A DNA stretch of 64,000 nt from Neobacillus mesonae (GTDB lineage: Bacteria > Bacillota > Bacilli > Paenibacillales > Paenibacillaceae). This document shows, piece by piece, positions 25,973 to 34,116 of this stretch; within the stretch, counting starts at the first letter, position 1; each line of letters opens with the position of its first letter. The DNA is taken from positions 1 through 64,000 of the forward strand of contig JAMBOW010000011.1 of the NCBI GenBank assembly GCA_023715865.1, in the 5' to 3' direction. A model generated the notes under the pieces. It had not been told where the DNA came from, did no database searches, and worked only from the letters and a program-made list of their open reading frames with translations. The position numbers and the translations under genes were made by a program.

Positions 25973-27004
25973 GTGGAGAGCATGCGAACGATATTAGAAG
26001 TGCAGAAGCAGCTTCTACCTGATCTCATGGACGTGATGAAGAAGAGATATACGATATTGCGCCAGATCATGATTTCGGACGTGATCGGAAGAAGGACGCT
26101 TGCAAACTCTTTGGATATGACAGAGCGTGTGCTAAGAGCTGAAACGGATCTGCTGAAGTCGCAAGGACTCATTGAGATCGAAACGGTGGGGATGAGAATC
26201 AGCGAAGCTGGTGAGCAGCTGCTTGAAACACTCGAGCCCATCGCTAAGGAACTGTTTGGACTGTCGGAAATTGAAGAGCAAATCAGACAAACCTATGGGC
26301 TGCAGAAGGTCATTGTTGTTCCTGGGGACTCCGAAAATTCTGAATCTGCTAAACGTGAACTTGGACGTGCAGGATCAAAAGCGCTGCTTAGTGTCATGAA
26401 CGATGGAGATGTTGTAGCAGTAACGGGCGGTTCAACGACGGCTGCTATTGCGGAGCATTTGACTCCCTCCTCATCTAAACGCGGTGTATGGTTTGTGCCG
26501 GCACGCGGGGGACTTGGAGAGAGCTTGGAGCTTCAGGCGAATACGATTGCTTCAACGATGGCGAAGAAGCTGGGAGCGCAGTACAGACTGCTGCATGTTC
26601 CTGATCTTCTAAGCAATCATGCCTATGATTCGCTGATACAAGACTCCAATATTCAAGAGATTCTGGATATGATTCGCAAGGCCCGCATCGTGATTCATGG
26701 AATCGGCGGTGCCATGGAAATGGCTAAAAGACGCAAACTCGCTCCTGCAACGGTTGCTGAAATTCGGGATGAGGGTGCAGTGGCTGAATCCTTCGGCTAT
26801 TACTTTAATAGTAAAGGAAAAGTTGTTCATACGATGCTGACACTCGGCATGCGTCTGGAGGATATTACCCGCACTGAGCTCGTCATCGCCATCGCAGGCG
26901 GTAAGAGCAAAGCAGCCTCTATTCAAGCGGTGCTTCGCTTTGGCCAAGAGGATATTCTGGTTATCGATGAAGCGGCAGCTACTGAAATTGTCAAAGATTT
27001 ATAG
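25973..27004 (+). CDS. cggR: Central glycolytic genes regulator CggR
   Basis: SorC-family repressor of its own operon. The N-terminal helix-turn-helix (about residues 20-75) includes IGRRTLANSLDMTERVLR. The C-terminal sugar-phosphate-binding domain includes VAVTGGSTTAAIAEHL and a conserved IHGIGGAMEMA. AAGGAG at about 25958-25963 lies nine bases before a GTG at 25973, chosen here (343 residues); an ATG at 25955 overlaps that site, and one at 25982 is also possible. It precedes gapA by 91 bases and carries its own operator upstream. Confidence 0.92.
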   Translation: MESMRTILEVQKQLLPDLMDVMKKRYTILRQIMISDVIGRRTLANSLDMTERVLRAETDLLKSQGLIEIETVGMRISEAGEQLLETLEPIAKELFGLSEIEEQIRQTYGLQKVIVVPGDSENSESAKRELGRAGSKALLSVMNDGDVVAVTGGSTTAAIAEHLTPSSSKRGVWFVPARGGLGESLELQANTIASTMAKKLGAQYRLLHVPDLLSNHAYDSLIQDSNIQEILDMIRKARIVIHGIGGAMEMAKRRKLAPATVAEIRDEGAVAESFGYYFNSKGKVVHTMLTLGMRLEDITRTELVIAIAGGKSKAASIQAVLRFGQEDILVIDEAAATEIVKDL

Positions 27005-27095
27005 ATCGTTGATTTTTTAATTTGTTGTCTTGATGAGCCCTTATAGGCTTGTCTTGAATATATAAAATAAAGCAAAACTTGGGAGGAACTTACTC

Positions 27096-28100
27096 ATGGT
27101 AAAAGTAGGTATTAACGGTTTTGGACGTATTGGACGTAACGTATTCCGCGCAGCACTTAACAACAGCGATGTTGAAATCGTAGCAATCAACGATTTGACA
27201 GACGTTAGCACTTTGGCTCACTTGCTTAAATACGACACAACTCATGGTCGTTTGAACGCAACTGTAGAAGCTAAAGAAGGCGCGCTGATCGTTAACGGTA
27301 AAGAAGTTAAAGTATTTGCTGAGCGCAACCCTGAGAACCTGCCTTGGGCAGCTAACGGCGTTGAAATCGTTGTTGAGTCCACTGGTATCTTCACAGCTAA
27401 AGAAAAAGCAGAAGCTCACCTTAAAGGCGGAGCTAAAAAAGTTATCATCTCTGCTCCAGCTACAAACGAAGATATTACAATCGTTATGGGCGTAAACGAA
27501 GACAAATACGACCCAGCTAACCATACAGTAATCTCTAACGCTTCTTGTACTACAAACTGCTTGGCACCATTTGCTAAAGTTCTTGACGAGTCCTTCGGTA
27601 TCGTTAAAGGTATGATGACTACTGTTCACTCTTACACTAACGACCAACAAGTACTTGACCTGCCGCACAAAGATCTTCGTCGTGCTCGTGCAGCTGCTGA
27701 GAACATCATTCCTTCTACAACTGGTGCAGCAAAAGCAGTTAGCCTTGTATTGCCACAACTGAAAGGTAAACTGAACGGTATGGCAATGCGCGTTCCTACT
27801 AAGAACGTATCTGTAACTGACCTGGTTGTTGAACTTGGTAAAAACGTAACTGTAGACGAAGTAAATGCAGCTCTTCAAGAAGCAGCTAACGGACCGCTGA
27901 AAGGCATCCTTAACTACTCCGACGAGCCACTTGTATCCAGCGACTACAACAGCGACCCAGCTTCTTCCACAATTGACGCTCTCTCCACTATGGTAGTAGG
28001 CGACAACATGGTTAAAGTTGTTTCTTGGTACGACAACGAGTGGGGTTACTCCAACCGTGTCGTAGACCTCGCTGCTTTCATCGCAAGCAAAGGTCTGTAA
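27096..28100 (+). CDS. gapA: Glyceraldehyde-3-phosphate dehydrogenase
   Basis: NAD-dependent glycolytic enzyme. 334 residues with the Rossmann start VKVGINGFGRIGRNVFRA, the catalytic cysteine in SNASCTTNCLAPFAKV, and WYDNEWGYSNRVVDL. Codon use is extremely biased, as expected for one of the most abundant proteins. GGGAGGA precedes the ATG. It follows cggR, and a strong hairpin after its stop separates it from pgk. Confidence 0.98.
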   Translation: MVKVGINGFGRIGRNVFRAALNNSDVEIVAINDLTDVSTLAHLLKYDTTHGRLNATVEAKEGALIVNGKEVKVFAERNPENLPWAANGVEIVVESTGIFTAKEKAEAHLKGGAKKVIISAPATNEDITIVMGVNEDKYDPANHTVISNASCTTNCLAPFAKVLDESFGIVKGMMTTVHSYTNDQQVLDLPHKDLRRARAAAENIIPSTTGAAKAVSLVLPQLKGKLNGMAMRVPTKNVSVTDLVVELGKNVTVDEVNAALQEAANGPLKGILNYSDEPLVSSDYNSDPASSTIDALSTMVVGDNMVKVVSWYDNEWGYSNRVVDLAAFIASKGL

Positions 28101-28127
28101 GATACACATTTAAGTAATCAAACACAA

Positions 28128-28166
28128 GGTGAAGAGGAGAACCAAATCTTTGGTCTCCTCTTCACC
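28128..28166 (+). other. Strong stem-loop between gapA and pgk
   Basis: GGTGAAGAGGAG (28128-28139) pairs with CTCCTCTTCACC (28155-28166), and after one bulged A a further five pairs continue inside. No U tract follows directly (CATGATTTTATC), so it is more likely a 3' stabilising structure or a partial terminator than an efficient terminator. Confidence 0.75.
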
Positions 28167-28337
28167 ATGATTTTATCTTTAATGCCAGAGAACCGGGGAA
28201 ACCGGATAAAGATTAAATATATATAAATTTTTTATCATGCTGCTGTTTAAATAGAAAATGAGCTGTCCAGTGAGATGGCAATTACACATAAGATGCCGGC
28301 TATCATTTCGCAGATAGCGCTTAGGAGGAACGTGGAG

Positions 28338-29519
28338 ATGAACAAGAAAAGTGTACGTGATGTAGAAGTAACAGGAAAACGCGTCTTTGTTCGCGTCGAT
28401 TTTAATGTGCCGCTCGAAGATGGAAAAATTACAGACGATACCCGTATTCGTGAGACACTGCCAACGATTAAATTTATGATCGAAAACGGTGCGAAGGTCA
28501 TTCTTGCGAGCCATATGGGCCGTCCAAAAGGTGAATTCGTAGATTCCCTTCGTCTTACTCCGGCTGCAAACCGTCTTTCCGAGCTGCTTGGCAAACCCGT
28601 TGCAAAAGCAGACGAAGCGGTTGGTGAAGCTGTAAAAGCGGAAATTGAAAAATTGAACAACGGCGACGTACTTGTGCTTGAAAACGTCCGTTTTTATCCT
28701 GGGGAAGAGAAAAATGATCCAGAACTGGCAAAACAATTTGCAGAACTGGCTGACCTTTTCGTAAATGACGCATTTGGTGCTGCTCACCGTGCTCATGCTT
28801 CCACTGAAGGTATCGCACATCATCTTCCAGCCGTATCTGGCCTTTTGATGGAGAAAGAGCTGTCTGTTCTTAGCAAAGCATTGTCTAATCCAGAACGTCC
28901 TTTCACTGCGATCATCGGCGGTTCCAAAGTAAAAGACAAAATCGATGTAATCGATAACCTGTTGAACCTTGCAGATAACGTATTGATCGGTGGCGGTCTT
29001 ACTTACACGTTCTTCAAAGCTCAAGGTCATGAAATCGGACTTTCGCTGTTGGATGAATCCAAAATGGACGTTGCTCTTAGTTTCATTGAAAAAGCGAAAA
29101 AGCTGGGCAAAAACTTCCTTTTGCCTGAAGATATCGTGATTACAAAAGAATTCAGTGCTGATGCTGAAACAAAAATCGTGAATATCGATGAAATTCCAGC
29201 AGATTGGGAAGGCATTGACATTGGACCGAAAACTCGTGCGAAATATGCTGAAGTGATCAAAAACTCCAAGCTTGTCGTATGGAACGGACCAATGGGCGTA
29301 TTCGAAATCGAGCCATTCTCGAACGGTACTCGTGAAGTTGCAGAAGCTTGCGCAACAACTGAAGGCTACACAGTCATCGGTGGCGGAGACTCTGCTGCTG
29401 CAGCTGAGAAATTCAATCTTGCTGACAAAATGGACCACATCTCTACAGGCGGCGGTGCTTCCCTTGAGTTTATGGAAGGTAAGGCACTCCCAGGTGTTGT
29501 GGCATTGAACGATAAATAA
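28338..29519 (+). CDS. pgk: Phosphoglycerate kinase
   Basis: Transfers phosphate from 1,3-bisphosphoglycerate to ADP. 393 residues with RVDFNVPLEDGKITDDTRIR near the N-terminus, the substrate-binding LASHMGRPKG, IIGGSKVKDKIDV, and the nucleotide-binding GGGDSAAAAEKF. AGGAGGA precedes the ATG at 28338. An upstream in-frame ATG at 28275 would add residues not seen in the family. Confidence 0.98.
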   Translation: MNKKSVRDVEVTGKRVFVRVDFNVPLEDGKITDDTRIRETLPTIKFMIENGAKVILASHMGRPKGEFVDSLRLTPAANRLSELLGKPVAKADEAVGEAVKAEIEKLNNGDVLVLENVRFYPGEEKNDPELAKQFAELADLFVNDAFGAAHRAHASTEGIAHHLPAVSGLLMEKELSVLSKALSNPERPFTAIIGGSKVKDKIDVIDNLLNLADNVLIGGGLTYTFFKAQGHEIGLSLLDESKMDVALSFIEKAKKLGKNFLLPEDIVITKEFSADAETKIVNIDEIPADWEGIDIGPKTRAKYAEVIKNSKLVVWNGPMGVFEIEPFSNGTREVAEACATTEGYTVIGGGDSAAAAEKFNLADKMDHISTGGGASLEFMEGKALPGVVALNDK

Positions 29520-29551
29520 TCCGATTTAAACATAAGAGGAGGCGATCGACG

Positions 29552-30307
29552 GTGAGCAGAACAAAAGTCATCGCAGGGAACTGGAAAATGTTCAAAACCG
29601 TACCAGAAGCTACTTCGTTTATCGAAGCAGTTAAAGGTCAAGTCGAGGTAGAAGGTGTAGAGAGCGTTATTTGTGCTCCTTTCACTAATCTTCCGGCTTT
29701 GGTAGAAGCGGTTAAAGGTACTAACATCAAAATCGGCGCACAAAATCTTCATTTTGAAGACAATGGCGCATTCACAGGTGAAATCAGCGGTTTGATGCTG
29801 AAAGACCTGGGTGTGGATTACGTTGTAATCGGGCACTCCGAGCGTCGTCAGTATTTCAACGAAACAGATGAAACAGTGAACAAAAAAGTTCATGCTGCAT
29901 TCCGTCATGGTCTTACACCTATCGTATGTGTAGGCGAGAAATTGGAAGAGCGTGAAGCTGACCAAACTAAAGATGTATGTAAAGTACAAACAGAAGCCGC
30001 TTTTGCAGGAGTTGCAGCTGACCAAGCAGCTCAAGTGATCGTAGCTTATGAGCCGATCTGGGCTATTGGAACAGGTAAATCTTCGACTGCACAAGATGCA
30101 AACGAAGTTATTGCTTACATCCGCAGTATTGTAAAAGGTCTTTACAACGAAGATGTAGCGAATGCTGTTGTTATTCAATACGGCGGCAGCGTGAAACCAG
30201 CTAATGTAGCTGAATATCTTGGACAAAGCGATATCGACGGTGCATTGGTAGGCGGAGCAAGCCTTGAGCCAGACTCCTACATCGCGCTCGTTCAGGGGGC
30301 GAAGTAA
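29552..30307 (+). CDS. tpiA: Triosephosphate isomerase
   Basis: Interconverts dihydroxyacetone phosphate and glyceraldehyde 3-phosphate. 251 residues with IAGNWKMFKT, the catalytic histidine in IGHSERRQYF, the catalytic glutamate in AYEPIWAIGTGKS, and the phosphate-binding QYGGSVKP. A GTG start follows AGAGGAGGCGA. One base separates its stop codon from gpmI. Confidence 0.98.
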   Translation: MSRTKVIAGNWKMFKTVPEATSFIEAVKGQVEVEGVESVICAPFTNLPALVEAVKGTNIKIGAQNLHFEDNGAFTGEISGLMLKDLGVDYVVIGHSERRQYFNETDETVNKKVHAAFRHGLTPIVCVGEKLEEREADQTKDVCKVQTEAAFAGVAADQAAQVIVAYEPIWAIGTGKSSTAQDANEVIAYIRSIVKGLYNEDVANAVVIQYGGSVKPANVAEYLGQSDIDGALVGGASLEPDSYIALVQGAK

Positions 30308-30308
30308 G

Positions 30309-31853
30309 ATGACTGCACCAAAACCTGTAGCTTTGATCATCATGGACGGCTTTGGACTGCGGAACACGGACGTAGGTAACGCCGTAGCTCAGGCCAACAA
30401 ACCGAACTACGATCGTTACATGGCGAAATATCCGCATACAACACTTACCGCTTGCGGTGAAGCAGTTGGTTTGCCGGAAGGACAAATGGGGAACTCGGAA
30501 GTAGGTCACCTCAATATCGGTGCAGGCCGTATTGTATATCAAGATCTTACTCGTATCTCCAAGTCTATCCGCGACGGCGAATTTTTCGATAATGAAACAT
30601 TGTTGGGCGCCGTGCGTGCAGCGAAATCGACAGGCAAAAAGCTTCACCTGTACGGACTTCTGTCTGACGGCGGAGTTCACAGCCATATCGCGCATCTATT
30701 CGCGATGCTGGATCTCGCTAAGAAAGAAGGCATGCACGATGTTTACATCCATGCTTTCTTGGATGGACGAGACGTATCCCCGGACAGCGGCATGAAGTTC
30801 CTTGAAGAGCTGAACGCCAAAATTGCTGAAGTGGGTATCGGTAAAATTGCAACCGTTCAAGGTCGCTACTATGCAATGGACCGCGACAAACGCTGGGAGC
30901 GCGTGGAGAAATCCTATCGTGCGATCGTGTATGGAGACGGACCGAAATATACGGATCCAATGAAGGCCGTTAAGGAATCCTACGAGAAATCCGTATTCGA
31001 CGAATTTGTTGAACCAACGGTAATCGTTAAAGAAGATGGACAACCTGTAGGGCTTGTGGAAAGCGGCGATTCTGTCGTATTCCTAAACTTCCGTCCTGAC
31101 CGTGCAATTCAGCTGTCTCAAGTGTTTACCAACCAGGATTTCCGCGGTTTTGATCGTGGAGATAAATTCCCTGAGGGACTTCATTTTGTATGCCTCACGC
31201 TCTTCAGTGAGACGGTAGAAGGATATGTGGCTTACTCACCGAAGAACCTTGATAATACACTTGGCGAAGTGCTTGTACAAAACAACAAGAAACAGCTTCG
31301 TATTGCCGAAACGGAAAAGTATCCACATGTTACCTTCTTCTTCAGCGGCGGACGCGATGTTGAGCTTCCAGGCGAGACTCGCATTCTGATCAATTCGCCG
31401 AAGGTTGCAACTTATGACCTGAAGCCTGAGATGAGTGCTTATGAAGTTGCAGATGCATGTGTTAAGGAAATTGAGGCGGACAAACATGACGCCATCATTC
31501 TGAACTTTGCGAATCCCGACATGGTTGGTCACTCCGGTAAACTGGAGCCGACGATCAAAGCGGTTGAAGCGACAGATGAGTGTATGGGACGTGTTGTTGA
31601 AGCTGTACTTGCCAAAGGCGGTGTAGTACTCATCACAGCGGATCATGGTAACGCGGATATGGTATTTGACGAGCAGGGCAGACCTTTCACGGCACATACA
31701 ACGAACCCGGTACCATTCATCGTGACTTCCGAGAACGTTGAGCTTCGCGAAGGTGGTATTTTGGCGGACATCGCTCCGACCATTCTTGATCTGATGGAGC
31801 TTTCGCAGCCTGCGGAAATGACCGGACATTCCATCATTTCAAAACGTAAATAA
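30309..31853 (+). CDS. gpmI: 2,3-bisphosphoglycerate-independent phosphoglycerate mutase
   Basis: Manganese-dependent mutase of the alkaline phosphatase superfamily. 514 residues beginning APKPVALIIMDGFGLR, with the phosphoserine motif GNSEVGHLNIGAGR, RYYAMDRDKRW, and the metal ligands in ITADHGNADMVFD and the histidine of TAHTTNPVPFI. The ATG at 30309 lies one base after the tpiA stop, and GGGGGCGAAG inside the end of tpiA can serve as ribosome site. Confidence 0.97.
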   Translation: MTAPKPVALIIMDGFGLRNTDVGNAVAQANKPNYDRYMAKYPHTTLTACGEAVGLPEGQMGNSEVGHLNIGAGRIVYQDLTRISKSIRDGEFFDNETLLGAVRAAKSTGKKLHLYGLLSDGGVHSHIAHLFAMLDLAKKEGMHDVYIHAFLDGRDVSPDSGMKFLEELNAKIAEVGIGKIATVQGRYYAMDRDKRWERVEKSYRAIVYGDGPKYTDPMKAVKESYEKSVFDEFVEPTVIVKEDGQPVGLVESGDSVVFLNFRPDRAIQLSQVFTNQDFRGFDRGDKFPEGLHFVCLTLFSETVEGYVAYSPKNLDNTLGEVLVQNNKKQLRIAETEKYPHVTFFFSGGRDVELPGETRILINSPKVATYDLKPEMSAYEVADACVKEIEADKHDAIILNFANPDMVGHSGKLEPTIKAVEATDECMGRVVEAVLAKGGVVLITADHGNADMVFDEQGRPFTAHTTNPVPFIVTSENVELREGGILADIAPTILDLMELSQPAEMTGHSIISKRK

Positions 31854-31955
31854 GCTGTTATACGAACCGATTTGCAATCCTATGCGCGTATAGGGTTTAA
31901 TGGTAGAAGATGCTAGCTAGCAAAAGAAACGAAGATAAAAGGAGAGTAATTACTC

Positions 31956-33242
31956 ATGACAATTATTTCTGACGTATACGCACGCGAAGTCCTTGACTCC
32001 CGCGGTAATCCTACAGTAGAAGTTGAAGTTTACACAGAGTCCGGCGCAATCGGACGCGCTATCGTTCCTTCCGGTGCTTCCACTGGTGCTCACGAAGCTG
32101 TTGAGCTTCGCGATGGTGACAAAGATCGTTACCTCGGTAAAGGCGTTCTGAACGCAGTTAAAAACGTAAACGAAAAAATCGCTCCAGAAATTATCGGTAT
32201 GGACGCTCTTGATCAGCTCGGTATCGATAAATTGATGATCTCTTTGGATGGTACGCCAAACAAAGGTAAATTCGGTGCGAACGCAATCCTTGCTGTATCC
32301 ATGGCAGTAGCTCGTGCAGCTGCAGACGCTCTTGACTTGCCTCTGTATGTATACCTTGGCGGATTCAACGCGAAACAACTTCCAGTTCCAATGATGAACA
32401 TCGTTAACGGCGGCGAGCATGCTGACAACAACGTTGACGTACAAGAGTTCATGATTCTGCCTGTAGGTGCTCCTTCCTTCAAGGAAGCTCTTCGTACAGG
32501 TGCTGAAATCTTCCACAGCCTGAAATCCGTTCTGAAATCTAAAGGACTGAACACAGCTGTAGGTGATGAAGGTGGTTTCGCACCTAACTTCACTTCCAAC
32601 GAAGATGCTCTTGGCGCAATCATGGAAGCTATTGAAAAAGCAGGCTACAAACCAGGTGAAGACGTTCTTCTGGGTATGGACGTAGCTTCTACTGAGTTCT
32701 ACAAAGATGGTAAATACACACTGGCTGGTGAAGGTAAATCCTTTACTTCTGCTGAGTTCGTAGACCTTCTTGCTTCTTGGGTTGATAAATACCCAATCGT
32801 TACAATTGAAGATGGTTGCTCCGAGGATGACTGGGAAGGTTGGAAACTCCTTACTGAAAAACTGGGAGACAAAATCCAACTTGTTGGTGACGACTTGTTC
32901 GTTACAAACACAGAGCGCCTTTCTAAAGGTATCGACGAGAAAATCGGTAACTCCATCCTTATCAAAGTTAACCAAATCGGTACACTTACTGAAACATTTG
33001 ACGCAATCGAAATGGCTAAGCGCGCTGGTTACACAGCAGTTATCTCCCACCGTTCCGGTGAATCCGAAGACAGCACAATTGCTGACATCGCGGTTGCAAC
33101 AAATGCAGGCCAAATCAAAACGGGTGCACCTTCCCGTACAGACCGTATCGCGAAATACAACCAATTGCTTCGCATCGAAGATCAATTGGGCGAACTCGCT
33201 CAATACAACGGCCTGAACTCTTTCTACAACCTGAATAAATAA
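31956..33242 (+). CDS. eno: Enolase
   Basis: Converts 2-phosphoglycerate to phosphoenolpyruvate. 428 residues with VLDSRGNPTVEVEV, PSGASTGAHEAVELRD, the magnesium-binding TIEDGCSEDDWEGW and LVGDDLFVTN, and SHRSGESEDSTIAD. Codon bias is very strong. AAAGGAGAG precedes the ATG. It is the last gene of the glycolytic operon, before a strong terminator. Confidence 0.98.
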   Translation: MTIISDVYAREVLDSRGNPTVEVEVYTESGAIGRAIVPSGASTGAHEAVELRDGDKDRYLGKGVLNAVKNVNEKIAPEIIGMDALDQLGIDKLMISLDGTPNKGKFGANAILAVSMAVARAAADALDLPLYVYLGGFNAKQLPVPMMNIVNGGEHADNNVDVQEFMILPVGAPSFKEALRTGAEIFHSLKSVLKSKGLNTAVGDEGGFAPNFTSNEDALGAIMEAIEKAGYKPGEDVLLGMDVASTEFYKDGKYTLAGEGKSFTSAEFVDLLASWVDKYPIVTIEDGCSEDDWEGWKLLTEKLGDKIQLVGDDLFVTNTERLSKGIDEKIGNSILIKVNQIGTLTETFDAIEMAKRAGYTAVISHRSGESEDSTIADIAVATNAGQIKTGAPSRTDRIAKYNQLLRIEDQLGELAQYNGLNSFYNLNK

Positions 33243-33264
33243 TAAGCTTTAAGCTTAATATTTT

Positions 33265-33294
33265 AAGAGCCGCCCTTTAGGGCGGCTCTTTTTT
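33265..33294 (+). terminator. Terminator of the glycolytic operon
   Basis: AAGAGCCGCCC and GGGCGGCTCTT close around TTTA, followed by a T run. Confidence 0.95.
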
Positions 33295-33373
33295 GTTAGT
33301 TCCCATGACTTGTTTCACCGATTGCAGTTTAATGCTCTGTATGCCGATAAAAAGGAGAGAAAGGGGGTACGTA

Positions 33374-33553
33374 ATGGATATCGCAGCAATGTCTACAGCT
33401 ATGTCAACGGCAGCCGTCAAGCAAGCGGCGTCTATACAGGTATTAAATATGGCGAAGAGCCAAGCTGAAGTGATGGGCACACAAATGGCTCAAATGCTGT
33501 CTTCGAACGCTCCACATCCAACTTCAGGTCATACGATTGATATGAAGGCTTAA
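33374..33553 (+). CDS. YjfB-family small protein
   Basis: 59-residue protein beginning MDIAAMSTAMSTAAVKQAAS and ending in HPTSGHTIDMKA. The N-terminal DIxAxS pattern and the C-terminal HP-x(4)-GxxID pattern fit the YjfB (putative motility protein) family. The frame is open further upstream, but AAAGGGGGT at about 33360-33367 points to ATG 33374. Family function is not established to my knowledge. Confidence 0.75.
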   Translation: MDIAAMSTAMSTAAVKQAASIQVLNMAKSQAEVMGTQMAQMLSSNAPHPTSGHTIDMKA

Positions 33554-33565
33554 CGCGTTTTTCGA

Positions 33566-33594
33566 TTGTCTAACAGTAAAGCGTATGGTACAAT
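33566..33594 (+). promoter_or_regulatory. SigA promoter of secG
   Basis: TTGTCT (33566-33571) and TACAAT (33589-33594) are separated by 17 bases. The TACAAT lies 54 bases before the secG start. Confidence 0.75.
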
Positions 33595-33648
33595 AAAAAT
33601 ATTGTTTATTGCGTGGAGTTACGCACATTGGTATAGGAGGTGGAAGTT

Positions 33649-33879
33649 ATGGATATCGTTTTGAAATTGCTTCTCGTTATTTTCGCCATCGGTGTGATTG
33701 TCGTCGTTCTTCTTCAACAAGGTAAAAGTGCGGGTCTTTCCGGTGCCATCTCCGGCGGTGCGGAACATCTATTTGGCAAAACCAAAGCACGCGGATTGGA
33801 ACTTGTACTGCAACGAGTTACGGTAGGTCTCGCAGCAGGATTTATGATTCTTGCGATTCTTGTAGCCGTATTTGAATAA
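33649..33879 (+). CDS. secG: Protein translocase subunit SecG
   Basis: Small membrane subunit of the Sec translocon. 76 residues with two transmembrane segments (about 3-22 and 55-75) around the conserved LLQQGKSAGLSGAISGG loop and FGKTKARG. TAGGAGGTGG precedes the ATG at 33649; a GTG nine bases upstream lies within that site. The order secG-rnr is conserved in Bacillales. Confidence 0.95.
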   Translation: MDIVLKLLLVIFAIGVIVVVLLQQGKSAGLSGAISGGAEHLFGKTKARGLELVLQRVTVGLAAGFMILAILVAVFE

Positions 33880-33900
33880 TTTACGACTGATTACACTCAG

Positions 33901-33934
33901 AACCTTCGTTCCTTCGAGGAACGGAGGTTTTTTT
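33901..33934 (+). terminator. Terminator after secG
   Basis: AACCTTCGTTCC and GGAACGGAGGTT close around a TTCGA loop, with seven Ts after. One G-T pair. Confidence 0.9.
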
Positions 33935-34116
33935 GTAGGTAGGGCTATTCACCTGATTCCTTAGCTTTAGGGATATAATTGGATTAAATTCGTGTATACT
34001 AGGGTAAGATTTTACTAATGATATCAAGACAACAAGACGTAGCTTCAACTCAACATTTAACCAATAAAATTTTAATACATAAAGGCCTACTTTTATGTTT
34101 CCTAGAGGTGAACTAA

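Noticed and set aside
27090..28109. Long open frame antisense to gapA; similar antisense frames lie opposite pgk (28179-29438) and eno (31950-33203).
   Set aside because: They are produced by the strong codon bias of glycolytic genes, which avoids the codons that would give stops on the other strand. They lack ribosome sites and protein-like composition.
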